Assembly (NCBI GenBank): GCA_905182995.1
Contig: CAJJDP010000051.1
Coordinates: 6,126 to 44,049 of the forward strand
DNA: 37,924 nucleotides
From: Paramecium octaurelia
Lineage: Eukaryota; Ciliophora; Oligohymenophorea; Peniculida; Parameciidae
Direction: 5' to 3'
Position 1 is the first letter of the stretch; the number at the start of each line of letters is the position of its first letter. Both the position numbers and the translations under genes were made by a program. Positions 1 through 11,584 of this stretch are shown one piece after another. Below the pieces are notes generated by a model that was given only the letters and a program-made list of their open reading frames with translations, did no database searches and was not told the origin of the DNA.

Positions 1-177
1 TTTGAGTTATTATCTGACCCGCTAGAATAGATAAAAAAAATTGTATCCATTGTTAACTAGTTATTAAACATGAGGGCTTAGCGAGATTATTCTTTGATGA
101 GAGAGTGTTATGCCCTTTATGTTGCGGACTCTTCAATCGCACTAAGAAGGTCAAGCACTTCTGTTAAATTAGTATGA
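1..177 (+). CDS. 3' fragment of an unknown gene, P2 copy (partial at window start)
   Basis: In frame 1 the sequence is open from the first base to TGA at 175-177 when TAA and TAG are read as Gln. It encodes 58 residues beginning FELLSDPLEQIKKIV, rich in charged and aliphatic residues, with the look of a soluble helical C-terminus. The same sequence with 41 extra upstream codons lies at 5383-5682. I do not recognise the family. It ends 96 bp before the convergent stop of the membrane-protein gene at 274, a normal Paramecium spacing. The window start cuts it, so its true 5' end cannot be seen. Confidence 0.5.
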
Positions 178-273
178 ACCTTGTTCTACCAAGGAGCCGT
201 TCATAGTGAAAAATTATTCACATCAAATATTATTATTATTAATATTATAATTTTTTTTTTCAGATAATTAAAC

Positions 274-1696
274 TCATATCTTAATTTTCTCTTCTATTGA
301 CTCAAATTCAAGATAAGGATTTCTCAATCCTGAACCAGTTCTTAAATAGTTTAACATCATTCCAAGCAAAATAAATCCAGTAATCAGTGTTAAGAACGGA
401 GGATTGTGCTTATAGCGATACAGCAGATCAAACAATATCAATCCAGTAAATTAGGTTATACCAACAATGATAATATTTACAATATGTTCTTTATTGAATA
501 GTCCATGTCGAAAAATGAAAGATTGTATTAAAGATAACCCGATTATTTAATATAAATGGATATCAATATTTCTAACTAGTTTCAAATTATTACTTTTATT
601 GCCATAAGGTATGTTCGTTTGCAATTAAAAATGAAAACTTTGTTTTTATAAAACCAGACATCTCTTAGGGATTCTGAATTAGTAAATGTTTATCAACTTG
701 TGTTCTATGAACCAGAGAATAAATTTCAGTTAGCCAAATAATGCAAAAAAATAAAAATAGTTAAAATTTATTGGCAATGATTATGCGCTAAATTTAATTC
801 TATAATTACTCGATTAACTTAAATAAGCAATATAATTGTAATAATACACGGAAGTATTTGACGAAATACATCATAAAAGAAAACTTATTCAATTTGAGCA
901 GACTCAAAAATATAGTGTTGAAAATATAAGATAATGAAGGATACTATTATGCTAATAATTGATGATTTTGAGGCATAATAAATGAAATCGCATAGCACTA
1001 TAAAAGCGAGAAAAAATGATATTATTTTTGGATAATCTAATAATGATCCAATAGCAGGAAACAATAAAAGTGTCAATAATTACTTAGTTGGAGTAAATTC
1101 AAATTATGTAAAAACTTTTCTAATACAAAAAAGTGAGCTACAAGTCGTAGTAATATATATCAAAATTACTACGAGTATATTCTTAAAATCAATTAGGGCT
1201 GTGTGAGGGTTTTAGCAATATTTATAATACCTAACACTAATCTAATTTAACTCATCTAAATATTAAGGATTATTCTTAAATGTTTATTCCATAAAAATTA
1301 AATCAATTTATTGGATTCCTTCATTATGTTGAGTGCAATTATATTCAATTGCTAATTAATAAGATTACTTTGGTAATAAAGTAAATGTAATTTCATCTAC
1401 TTCTGGAAATCTTAGCTGAAGACTTTCCTAAATAAAAGGGTAAAATTCAGATTATGTTGAAATTCTCAGTGTTACATTAATTGGAAATTGATCTATTTAA
1501 AATACAAGATTTTTTTACTTTCATTAAATGTGTGAAATTATCGCACTTGATTTCCTTCCCAATCAATAAAAGCTTCATTTTGGTTTTGGTCATCTAAAAA
1601 CCAGGGATTAACTTGATCTGAATGTAATATTGGCATTTTCAAATCCTAAGTGATTCTTGTAGATAATTAGAATGCTGCTGCAAAAACAATAAACAT
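274..1696 (-). CDS. Multi-pass membrane protein with N-terminal extracytoplasmic domain, P2 copy
   Basis: Start ATG is 1696-1694 and stop TGA is 276-274. Three introns with GTA...TAG ends lie at 1493-1518 (26 nt), 788-809 (22 nt) and 572-593 (22 nt); removing them leaves exactly 451 codons. The protein begins MFIVFAAAFQLSTRI, a likely signal peptide. Residues of about 17-160 form a hydrophilic domain with NVT and NCT glycosylation sequons. From about residue 163 onward there are roughly seven to nine hydrophobic helices (for example near 164-180, 216-234, 237-253, 268-284, 295-312, 384-402 and 410-426), and the tail ends ESIEEKIKI. I do not recognise the family; a soluble ectodomain plus about seven helices resembles several receptor-like families, but no diagnostic motif is visible. 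It differs from the P1 copy at 7143-8565 by only a few bases, one a synonymous AAG/AAA change and one inside the first intron, so the protein looks constrained. Confidence 0.8.
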
Positions 1697-4503
1697 ATTT
1701 TATTTATCTAAATTTTTAATATAAATATGATATATATTATGGCGTGATTTAATTTAATTTCTATTCAATCATATGTATTCAAAAATTATAATATAATTTG
1801 AGTTTGAGTAACTCGTATGTATGGTAAAGTATTACTAAATTAGCTGATTGAAATGTGTAGTAATTTAATTCAATAAATTAAATAGAGTATGAACTTTCCT
1901 CCATAAATAGGATGTATTAAAATTACTTAGGGTTTATTTATAATGACTCTTAAAACTCTAGAGGTATTAATTCATAGACCTTTATAAAAAATTTGTATAA
2001 TCATGCTTTTACATTTATTTTAATAAAATAATTTGATAATGGAAAACAATATCTATCTAAATAACTGCAAATAGGGGAAATATGCTTTAAGATGCTGTTA
2101 TGTAACAATTAGTAGAATTTTCAGCTTTCGATTTAAATTAATTCTCAAAAATAAGAATTAGATTTGCAGAAAAATTATTGTTTCATTTGAATAATAATAT
2201 TATTACAAATTGTTGTAAACGTTAGAGAGATAATGAAAAATAACATCTAATAAAAAGTTTTGAGACATGGAAATGTCCACCTTGCTAAATCCATTGAAGT
2301 TTAATATTTGTTGATTAAATTTTATAATCATAAAGGATTACACTCATAATATATTTCGAAATTCGAGCCTAATTTAATCAACTCTTAAATTATATGGATA
2401 CTCTCTTGATAGTAAAAATTTACAACTTTTTAGAAAACAATTAGTTGAATAAAATAAATTAATTTTTGCATCCTTAAAATACACCCAATCCTTGCCACAT
2501 TAACGAAAATAGCAATAATATTCTTTGTTTACTGCCACTTGGATTCCATAATTATTCTATTACTTCGAGTATTTAATTAGTGCTTTATATATTTAATTTC
2601 CATTTAATTACTTCTTTATTGAAAGGCTGTTGAAACATTTAACAAACTAAAATTTTGCTCATTCCACAATAATGAGAAGCTAGAAATATATTACTAATTA
2701 TTGTTACTATTATAGTATGTTAAGATAAGATACAAAATTGCTATTGATTTTTTTGAATGATATTACCAAAAAAAGGTTGTAGTTTGGACTTTTAGAATTC
2801 AATATCACTAATGTGCGATGTTCATCATTTAATTAAAGCTAAAAATAGAAGCATTTTCCACACTAAGGATTTCTTAATTCTTCTAGCATTATGTCTTAAG
2901 TGCAGTAAACATTCCTATGGATCTTACTATTTATTAAGGTTAAGATAATGAATATTGCGAGTTTATCAATTAAATGGGTATTTACTACCTTACTTATCTA
3001 AATTGATTCAGTCATCCAGAATTCATATCATGATATTCGTTAATTATTATGTTTCAGTAAAATAATACGTAATAAGAAAACTATTCTCTTTTTAATTGTT
3101 GATTAAGGCAATTCATAAAGTATTTCTTGCCTATTGTAGTTAAATCTCTTTTGTATGAAATTTAAGAACTAATTCTCTCCAAACTTTCCAAATTAATGTA
3201 GTTTGTTAATTATATTGTTTAGTATTTCTGTGCATTTGGTGAATCATCTAATCATGCTTTCTAATTATAAATAAATTATTAAAAAAAAGCAATTCACTTA
3301 TGAATGGATAAAATTTTCTCAAAAGTTTGGGTTATTATAGTATTAATTCGATTGGATTATAATTATAAAAAAACTTGTTGAAATTTTTTCTAAATTTTTA
3401 TATAGTTTAATATGATCATCCTCAATAATTTAAAATATGAAATAAAACATCTATTAGGAATTAAATGGTATAATAATGAGATTAAGAGTAATACGCATTC
3501 AATAGAAAAGAGAAAAGGCTTAATATAATAAATTATTTTTTAAATTTAAAAAATAACGGATAAATTAATTTGAGATAATTAATAATTAAAAATTTATTCT
3601 CAGACTGCAATGATTTTGTTACTCTTATCAAATCTTATTCGGATATGTTATTTTTTATCCTTCCTGCAAATAAAGAAGGATTTAAAGCAACGAGCACTAA
3701 ATTCATAAGAAAAGAAGAAAGCAAGAAAAGGAATAAAAACTAAATTTTAATAAATCCAGAAATATTTTGTTAAGACATATTAAAAACTTCATAATGAGAG
3801 TTTTCTTTAAGTATAGAAATTTAATTTTTCAGATCTATTTAACTATTATTACTATTATGTGATAATTGACTTTAATAATAAAGAAAGTTAATTATTTAAT
3901 TAATTTGTTATAATAAAATTATTACCTCTTATTGATCTGCCTTTTAAAGATTCTATTTTTATTGTTATATTATTCAAATCTCATCCTAATTTTCTCAATA
4001 CTTTTAGTTTTCATAATGATCTCAAAAAGTCATATTAGAAATTTAAAAAAATAGAGTCAACATTTTGTCATAAGTGTCCAATTGAAGAAAAACAACTAAC
4101 TTTTTATATGAAAATTTCTTTAGGAGAATTTCTTTAAAAGTAAATTTTGAAAACATTTGATCAATTTACTTTTTTCTTCAATTTCAGCTTGATCAGTTTG
4201 AAAATACTGAGGAGGGTATAGATAGGAAATTCAGAATGGCTTAGAGGATTTTGTTAAATATTTTCAGTTATGCTTATTCTTTAATTAATTAATTAAAAAT
4301 ATTGTGATATCGTTTTAAAGTGATTTTAGAATTTTCTTCTTTTCTTTTAAGAAGTCAAAAAATATGAATATTTAAAAAACAACCTTGAAGGTTATATAAA
4401 TTTAAAATATCTTTTGATGTTTTAAGGCTTTTGAAGTTAGAAGTTTTAGTAATTATCCAAAAAAATTAATGTAAAATACTTAAATAATAATATATATTTT
4501 GAT
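1697..4503. other. Long intergenic region without recognisable genes (P2)
   Basis: This 2.8 kb separates the divergent starts of the membrane-protein gene and the giant gene. Compared with the P1 counterpart (8566-11584) it has many substitutions and indels that are not multiples of three, so I see no conserved coding frame. Chance open frames occur because only TGA stops. It is unusually long for a Paramecium spacer. It contains AT-rich runs and no tRNA-like or rRNA-like sequence that I can recognise. Confidence 0.55.
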
Positions 4504-5350
4504 ATGATAAAAACGGAGATTAAGTTATTGTTCTTGGTGTTGCAACTTGTGAATGCATTTAGAAGTCAATATGGTTCGCCAGATGATGCCAGTTTTGATC
4601 AGGACGGTTTTTAGTTTGATTGCAAAGGAGGACATTATCATGCTCCTGGGATGCATCCTCATCCTTGCGTTTGTATATTTATAATATTGATTTAGACTTT
4701 CATTCTGATTGTTAATATGTCACAGAAACTAAAATGATCATCTCGAATGGCAATGAAATGTTATGCCATCCGAGAGTTAAACAATACATTATGTGGCCAT
4801 TTCAATACTATGAAAAAGTGTTATTTTGCTAGCACTAGGCTGGAATATATGAATATTCTGAAAACACCGATTTGGTACTTTCGTGTTAATTTGTTCTTCA
4901 AGATTGCATAATAGCCTAAAAGTCTGGTGATATTATTAAGTGTCAATTTTGCTATTAATACAGGAAAGGATAATATTGTCAAGATCTTATTAGTAATTTA
5001 AATAAATATTTAGATTGTGGAAACAACTGTGCAAGTTGTACATCGAATTATTGCTAAACGTGCAAGGAAGGCTACTCTCCATAAAGTGACACTGATTTAT
5101 ATTGTAGTTTAGGTAAATAAATTAGAAATGTAATAGCCTGTCAAACAGGACATTTAACTTGTTCTTTAACTAATAATGTATACGCATTCGAAGGGTGTAA
5201 AAAAGGTTATGAAATGGTTGGTAATTAATGTGTAGGTATAAATAATAAAAAATTCAAGCTTGTCCTAATAGATGCACTGTTTGCACGATGGGAATTTGCT
5301 CTGAATGCGAATTTCATTATTTTTTAAAAGATAACTAATGCTTTGGAGAC
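4504..5350 (+). pseudogene. 5' fragment of the giant cysteine-rich gene, P2 copy, cut at a telomere-like block
   Basis: ATG at 4504 opens the same protein as the P1 gene at 11585: a short hydrophobic leader (LLFLVLQLVNAF), a His/Pro-rich patch (GGHYHAPGMHPHPC) and the first Cys repeats (CGNNCASCTSNYCQTC). Introns are at 4673-4695, 5113-5136 and 5236-5258, at the same positions as in P1. Homology stops after GGAGAC at 5350, where C4A2 telomere repeats begin. The P1 copy continues for more than 2,700 further residues. The N-terminus differs from P1 around residues 18-30 by substitutions and an in-frame indel. As it stands it could encode only the first part of an ectodomain; the break may be an assembly chimera and not a biological truncation. 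Confidence 0.7.
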
Positions 5351-5383
5351 AAACCCCAACCCCAACCCCAAAACCCAAACCCA
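5351..5383. repeat. Telomere repeat block (C4A2 / C3A3), interstitial as assembled
   Basis: After GGAGAC the sequence runs AA, C4A2, C4A2, C4A4, C3A3, CCC. A mixture of C4A2 and C3A3 units is the C-rich strand of Paramecium telomeres, whose telomerase adds G4T2 and G3T3. With the C-rich strand on + reading rightwards, this is the left end of a chromosome that extends to the right. The sequence to its left is joined the wrong way round to be capped by it. Confidence 0.8.
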
Positions 5384-5682
5384 CGGAAATAGAAGGTGTA
5401 GCTTATGACACTTCAAATATTGAGGTATTTGTGTCGAATCTGTTAATAATAAATCAAAGTGGTGGTTATTAGATATATACAGATGAAAAATGCAGCTAGG
5501 GATTATTTGAGTTATTATCTGACCCGCTAGAATAGATAAAAAAAATTGTATCCATTGTTAACTAGTTATTAAACATGAGGGCTTAGCGAGATTATTCTTT
5601 GATGAGAGAGTGTTATGCCCTTTATGTTGCGGACTCTTCAATCGCACTAAGAAGGTCAAGCACTTCTGTTAAATTAGTATGA
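5383..5682 (+). CDS. 3' fragment of an unknown gene directly abutting the telomere block (P1)
   Basis: From ACG at 5383, directly against the telomere repeats, a Gln-recoded frame runs 99 codons to TGA at 5680-5682. It begins TEIEGVAYDTSNIEVFVSNL and shares its last 58 residues with window positions 1-177. No start codon precedes it; the telomere replaces the upstream part. This looks like chromosome breakage and telomere addition inside a coding region, leaving a 3' remnant. No intron is evident and I recognise no family. It converges on the membrane-protein gene, whose stop is at 5779. Confidence 0.6.
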
Positions 5683-5778
5683 ACCTTGTTCTACCAAGGA
5701 GCCGTTCATAGTGAAAAATTATTCACATCAAATATTATTATTATTAATATTATAATTTTTTTTTTCAGATAATTAAAC

Positions 5779-7080
5779 TCATATCTTAATTTTCTCTTCT
5801 ATTGACTCAAATTCAAGATAAGGATTTCTCAATCCTGAACCAGTTCTTAAATAGTTTAACATCATTCCAAGCAAAATAAATCCAGTAATCAGTGTTAAGA
5901 ACGGAGGATTGTGCTTATAGCGATACAGCAGATCAAACAATATCAATCCAGTAAATTAGGTTATACCAACAATGATAATATTTACAATATGTTCTTTATT
6001 GAATAGTCCATGTCGAAAAATGAAAGATTGTATTAAAGATAACCCGATTATTTAATATAAATGGATATCAATATTTCTAACTAGTTTCAAATTATTACTT
6101 TTATTGCCATAAGGTATGTTCGTTTGCAATTAAAAATGAAAACTTTGTTTTTATAAAACCAGACATCTCTTAGGGATTCTGAATTAGTAAATGTTTATCA
6201 ACTTGTGTTCTATGAACCAGAGAATAAATTTCAGTTAGCCAAATAATGCAAAAAAATAAAAATAGTTAAAATTTATTGGCAATGATTATGCGCTAAATTT
6301 AATTCTATAATTACTCGATTAACTTAAATAAGCAATATAATTGTAATAATACACGGAAGTATTTGACGAAATACATCATAAAAGAAAACTTATTCAATTT
6401 GAGCAGACTCAAAAATATAGTGTTGAAAATATAAGATAATGAAGGATACTATTATGCTAATAATTGATGATTTTGAGGCATAATAAATGAAATCGCATAG
6501 CACTATAAAAGCGAGAAAAAATGATATTATTTTTGGATAATCTAATAATGATCCAATAGCAGGAAACAATAAAAGTGTCAATAATTACTTAGTTGGAGTA
6601 AATTCAAATTATGTAAAAACTTTTCTAATACAAAAAAGTGAGCTACAAGTCGTAGTAATATATATCAAAATTACTACGAGTATATTCTTAAAATCAATTA
6701 GGGCTGTGTGAGGGTTTTAGCAATATTTATAATACCTAACACTAATCTAATTTAACTCATCTAAATATTAAGGATTATTCTTAAATGTTTATTCCATAAA
6801 AATTAAATCAATTTATTGGATTCCTTCATTATGTTGAGTGCAATTATATTCAATTGCTAATTAATAAGATTATTTTGGTAATAAAGTAAATGTAATTTCA
6901 TCTACTTCTGGAAATCTTAGCTGAAGACTTTCCTAAATAAAAGGGTAAAATTCAGATTATGTTGAAATTCTCAGTGTTACATTAATTGGAAATTGATCTA
7001 TATAAAATACAAGATTTTTTTACTTTCATTAAATGTGTGAAATTATCGCACTTGATTTCCTTCCCAATCAATAAAAGCTT
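5779..7080 (-). CDS. Multi-pass membrane protein, redundant partial copy from overlapping contig end
   Basis: This is the 3' part of the gene described at 7143-8565, with which it appears identical. It includes introns at 6998-7023, 6293-6314 and 6077-6098. It lacks the start and first codons because the contig ends at the N at 7081. It shares with the 7143-8565 copy the bases that distinguish that copy from 274-1696, so it is the same locus assembled twice, not a third gene. Confidence 0.8.
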
Positions 7081-7081
7081 N
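7081..7081. other. Single-N contig join with redundant flanks
   Basis: Sequence 7082-8444 repeats 5718-7080. A single N placed between overlapping ends is what a scaffolder leaves when it estimates a negative gap and does not merge. Confidence 0.85.
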
Positions 7082-7142
7082 ATTATTCACATCAAATATT
7101 ATTATTATTAATATTATAATTTTTTTTTTCAGATAATTAAAC

Positions 7143-8565
7143 TCATATCTTAATTTTCTCTTCTATTGACTCAAATTCAAGATAAGGATTTCTCAATCCT
7201 GAACCAGTTCTTAAATAGTTTAACATCATTCCAAGCAAAATAAATCCAGTAATCAGTGTTAAGAACGGAGGATTGTGCTTATAGCGATACAGCAGATCAA
7301 ACAATATCAATCCAGTAAATTAGGTTATACCAACAATGATAATATTTACAATATGTTCTTTATTGAATAGTCCATGTCGAAAAATGAAAGATTGTATTAA
7401 AGATAACCCGATTATTTAATATAAATGGATATCAATATTTCTAACTAGTTTCAAATTATTACTTTTATTGCCATAAGGTATGTTCGTTTGCAATTAAAAA
7501 TGAAAACTTTGTTTTTATAAAACCAGACATCTCTTAGGGATTCTGAATTAGTAAATGTTTATCAACTTGTGTTCTATGAACCAGAGAATAAATTTCAGTT
7601 AGCCAAATAATGCAAAAAAATAAAAATAGTTAAAATTTATTGGCAATGATTATGCGCTAAATTTAATTCTATAATTACTCGATTAACTTAAATAAGCAAT
7701 ATAATTGTAATAATACACGGAAGTATTTGACGAAATACATCATAAAAGAAAACTTATTCAATTTGAGCAGACTCAAAAATATAGTGTTGAAAATATAAGA
7801 TAATGAAGGATACTATTATGCTAATAATTGATGATTTTGAGGCATAATAAATGAAATCGCATAGCACTATAAAAGCGAGAAAAAATGATATTATTTTTGG
7901 ATAATCTAATAATGATCCAATAGCAGGAAACAATAAAAGTGTCAATAATTACTTAGTTGGAGTAAATTCAAATTATGTAAAAACTTTTCTAATACAAAAA
8001 AGTGAGCTACAAGTCGTAGTAATATATATCAAAATTACTACGAGTATATTCTTAAAATCAATTAGGGCTGTGTGAGGGTTTTAGCAATATTTATAATACC
8101 TAACACTAATCTAATTTAACTCATCTAAATATTAAGGATTATTCTTAAATGTTTATTCCATAAAAATTAAATCAATTTATTGGATTCCTTCATTATGTTG
8201 AGTGCAATTATATTCAATTGCTAATTAATAAGATTATTTTGGTAATAAAGTAAATGTAATTTCATCTACTTCTGGAAATCTTAGCTGAAGACTTTCCTAA
8301 ATAAAAGGGTAAAATTCAGATTATGTTGAAATTCTCAGTGTTACATTAATTGGAAATTGATCTATATAAAATACAAGATTTTTTTACTTTCATTAAATGT
8401 GTGAAATTATCGCACTTGATTTCCTTCCCAATCAATAAAAGCTTCATTTTGGTTTTGATCATCTAAAAACCAGGGATTAACTTGATCTGAATGTAATATT
8501 GGCATTTTAAAATCCTAAGTGATTCTTGTAGATAATTAGAATGCTGCTGCAAAAACAATAAACAT
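7143..8565 (-). CDS. Multi-pass membrane protein with N-terminal extracytoplasmic domain, P1 copy (complete)
   Basis: ATG is at 8565-8563 and TGA at 7145-7143. Introns are 8362-8387, 7657-7678 and 7441-7462; the remaining 1,353 nt equal 451 codons, or 450 aa. The layout is a signal peptide (MFIVFAAAF), an ectodomain to about residue 160, and then seven to nine hydrophobic helices with short loops; the C-terminus ends near NPYLEFESIEEK. The long loop at about 313-355 (HRTQVDKHLL...) is the main hydrophilic stretch between helices. The protein most likely sits in the plasma membrane or secretory pathway with the N-terminus outside. No family assignment is offered. Its neighbours are the telomere-cut fragment (convergent) and, across 3 kb, the divergent giant receptor-like gene. 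Confidence 0.8.
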
Positions 8566-11500
8566 ATTTTATTTATCTAAATTTTTAATATAAATATGAT
8601 ATATATTATGGCGTGATTTAATTTAATTTCTATTCAATCGGATGTATTCAAAAATTATAATATAATTTGAGTTTGAGTAACTCGGATGTACGGTAAAGTA
8701 TTACTAAATTAGCTGATTGACATGTGTAGTAATTTAATTCAATAAATTAAATAGAGTATGAACTTTCCTCCATAAATAGGATGTATTAAAATTACTTAGG
8801 GTTTATTTAATGACTCTTAAAACTCTAGAGGTATTAATTCAACGACCTTATAAAAAATTTGTATAATCATGCTTTTACATTTATTATAATAAAATAATTT
8901 GATTATGACAAACAATATCTATCTCAATAACTGCAAATATGAGAAATATGTTTTATGATGATGTTATGAAACAATTAGTAGAATTTTCAGCTTTCGATTT
9001 AAATTAATTCTCAAAAATAGGAATTAGATTTGCAGAAAATTATTTTTTCTTTTGAATAATAATATTATTACAAATTGTTGTAAATGTTAGAGAGATAATG
9101 AAAAATAACATCTAATAGAAGTTTTGAGACATCGAAATGTCTACCTTGTTAACTCCATTGAAATTTAATATTTGTTGATTAAATTTTATTATCAGAAAGG
9201 ATTACACTCATAATATATTTCGAAATTCGAGCTTAATTTAATCAACTCTTAAATTATATGGATACTCTCTTGATAGTAAAAAATTTACAACTTTTTAGAA
9301 AACAATTAGTTTAATAAAATAAATTCATTTTTGCATCAATAAAATATACCCAATCCTTGCCACTTTAACGAAAATAGCAATAATATTCTTTGTTTACTGC
9401 CACTTGGATTCTATAATTATTCTATAGCTTCGAGTATTTAATTAATGCTTTATATATTTCATTTCCATTTAATTACTTCTTTATTGAAAGGCTGTTGAAA
9501 CATTTAACAAACTAAAATTATGCTCATTCCACATTAATGAGAAGCTAGAAATATAATACTAATTATTGCTACTATTATAGTATATGAGGATAAGATACAA
9601 AATTGCTATTGATTTTTTTCGAATGATATTGCCAAAAAAAGTTGTAGGTTGGACTTTTAGAATTCAATATAAATAATGTGAGATGTTCATCATTTAATTA
9701 AAGCTAAAAATAGAAGCCTTTTCCACACTAAGGATTTCTTAATTCTTCAAGCATTATGTCTTAAGTGCAGTAAACATTCTTATGCATGCATCTTACTATT
9801 TATTAAGGTTAAGATTATGAATATTGCGAGCTTATCAATTAAATGGGTATTTACTATATCTCTTATCTAAATTGATTCAGTCTTAAAGGCTTCATATCAT
9901 GATATTCATTAATTATAATGTTTCAGTAAAATAATACGTAATAGGAGAACTATTCTCTTTTTAATTGTTGATAAAGGCAATTCATAAAGTATTTCTTGCC
10001 TATCTTCGTTAAATCTCTCGTATATAAAATTTAAGAATTAATGCTCTCCAAAACTTTCCAAATTAATAATTAATGTAATTTGTTAATTATATTGCTTAAC
10101 ATTTCTGTGCATTTGACGAATCATCTAGTCATGATTTCTAATTATAAATAAAATTATTAAAACAAAAACAATTCACTTATGAATAGATAAAATTTTTCTC
10201 AAAGTTTGGGTAATATAGTTTAATTTCATCGACCATCATTATTTTGTCAAGGATTCAAAATAACTGTTTTTGTCATAAATAAAAGCCTTTGGTATTCAAA
10301 ATTTTGAAATCTCTTATTCTAAATACTTTATACTGTTCAGGGTGATCAGAGTTTTTCAAGTTTTTCTTAAGTTTCCTTGTTCTTTTAAATAATTTTATCA
10401 TTCTTAAAGAATTATTATAGTATTAAATTGTTTGGATTATAATAATAGAAAAGACTTGTTAATTGTTGTTTGTATTTATTGGTGGAAATTTTTTCTAAAT
10501 TTTAAAATAGTTTAATATGATCATCCTCAATATTTTAAATAGGAAATAAAAATCTATTAGGAATTAAAAGATGTAATAATGAAAAGAGAAAAATCTTAAT
10601 ACAATAAAATATTTTTTAAATTTAAAAAACAACGGATAAATTAATTTGAGATAATTAATAATTAAAATTTATTCTCAGACTGCAATGATTTTTTTAAACT
10701 TATCAAAATCTTATTCGGATATGTTTTTGATATCCTTCCTGCAAATAAAAAGGAATTAACGCAACGGGCACTAAAATCACAAGAAAAGAAGAAAGTAAGA
10801 AAAGTTATAAAACTAAATTTTAATAAATCCAGAAATATTGTTTTAAGAAAAAATTAAAAATTCATTATGAGAGTTTCTTTAAGTATAGAAATTTAATTTT
10901 TCAGATCTATTTAACTATTATTGCTATTTTGTGATAATTGACTTGAATAATAAAGAAAGTTAATTATTTCATTAATTTGTCTTTCCATTAAAATAAAATT
11001 ATTTCCTCTTATTGATCTGCTATTTAAAGATTCTATTTTTAATTGTGGTGTTATTCAAATCTCATTATTCTCAATACTTTTAGTTTTTCATAATGATTTC
11101 AAAAAATCATCATTAGAAAATTTAAAAAAATAGAGTCAATATTGTTCTCATAAGTGTCCAATTGAAGAAAAACAACTAACTTTTTATAGGAAAATTTCTT
11201 TAGGAGAATTTACTTTAAAAGTAAATTTTGAAATATTTGATTAATTTACTTTTTTCTTCAATTTCAGCTTGATCAGTTTGAAAATACTGAGGAGGGTATA
11301 TATAGGAAATTCAGAATGGCATAGACGATTTTTGTTAGATATTTTCAGTTATGCTTATTCGTTAATTAATTAGTTAAAAATATTGTAATATCGTTTTAAA
11401 GTGATTTTAGAATTTTTCTTCTTTTCTTTTATGAAGTCAAAAAATATGAATATTTAAAAAAAAACCTTGAAGGTTATATAAATATAAAATATCTTTTGAT

Positions 11501-11584
11501 GTTTTAAGCCTTTTGAAGTTAGAAGTTTTAGTAATTATCCAAAAAAATTAATGAAAATACTTAAATAATAATATATATTTTGAT
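8566..11584. other. Long intergenic region without recognisable genes (P1)
   Basis: This 3.0 kb is homologous to 1697-4503 but carries extra segments, the largest being about 202 bp at 10214-10415. No frame is conserved between the two copies. One Gln-recoded stretch near 11270-11340 (and 4190-4260), translating as LDQFENTEEG..., looks protein-like but has a frame shift between copies, so at most it is a decayed remnant. Confidence 0.5.
10214..10415. other. TA-bounded insertion of about 202 bp present only in P1
   Basis: P2 reads gggttatTATAGtatt at 3330-3343. P1 has the same TATAG at 10416 and a second TATAG at 10214, with about 202 bp between that has no counterpart in P2. The left end TATAGTTT matches the IES end consensus TAYAGYNR at 7 of 8 positions; the right end, read inward, is a poor match. 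It could be a retained internal eliminated sequence, a P1 insertion or a P2 deletion. Confidence 0.35.

Noticed and set aside
4186..4290. Possible gene in the intergenic region (frame LDQFENTEEGIDRKFRMAQR)
   Set aside because: The frame shifts between P1 and P2, and long TGA-free frames arise easily by chance in this AT-rich DNA.
885..7945. Three separate 63-aa proteins (minus strand, at 885-1076, 6390-6581 and 7754-7945)
   Set aside because: They are internal pieces of the 450-aa membrane protein, bounded by a Gln-coding TAA and a TTG, and the second and third are the same locus assembled twice.
274..8565. Naming the 450-aa protein a Wntless-, TMEM181- or GPCR-family member
   Set aside because: The ectodomain-plus-helices layout is suggestive, but no diagnostic motif is visible in the sequence.
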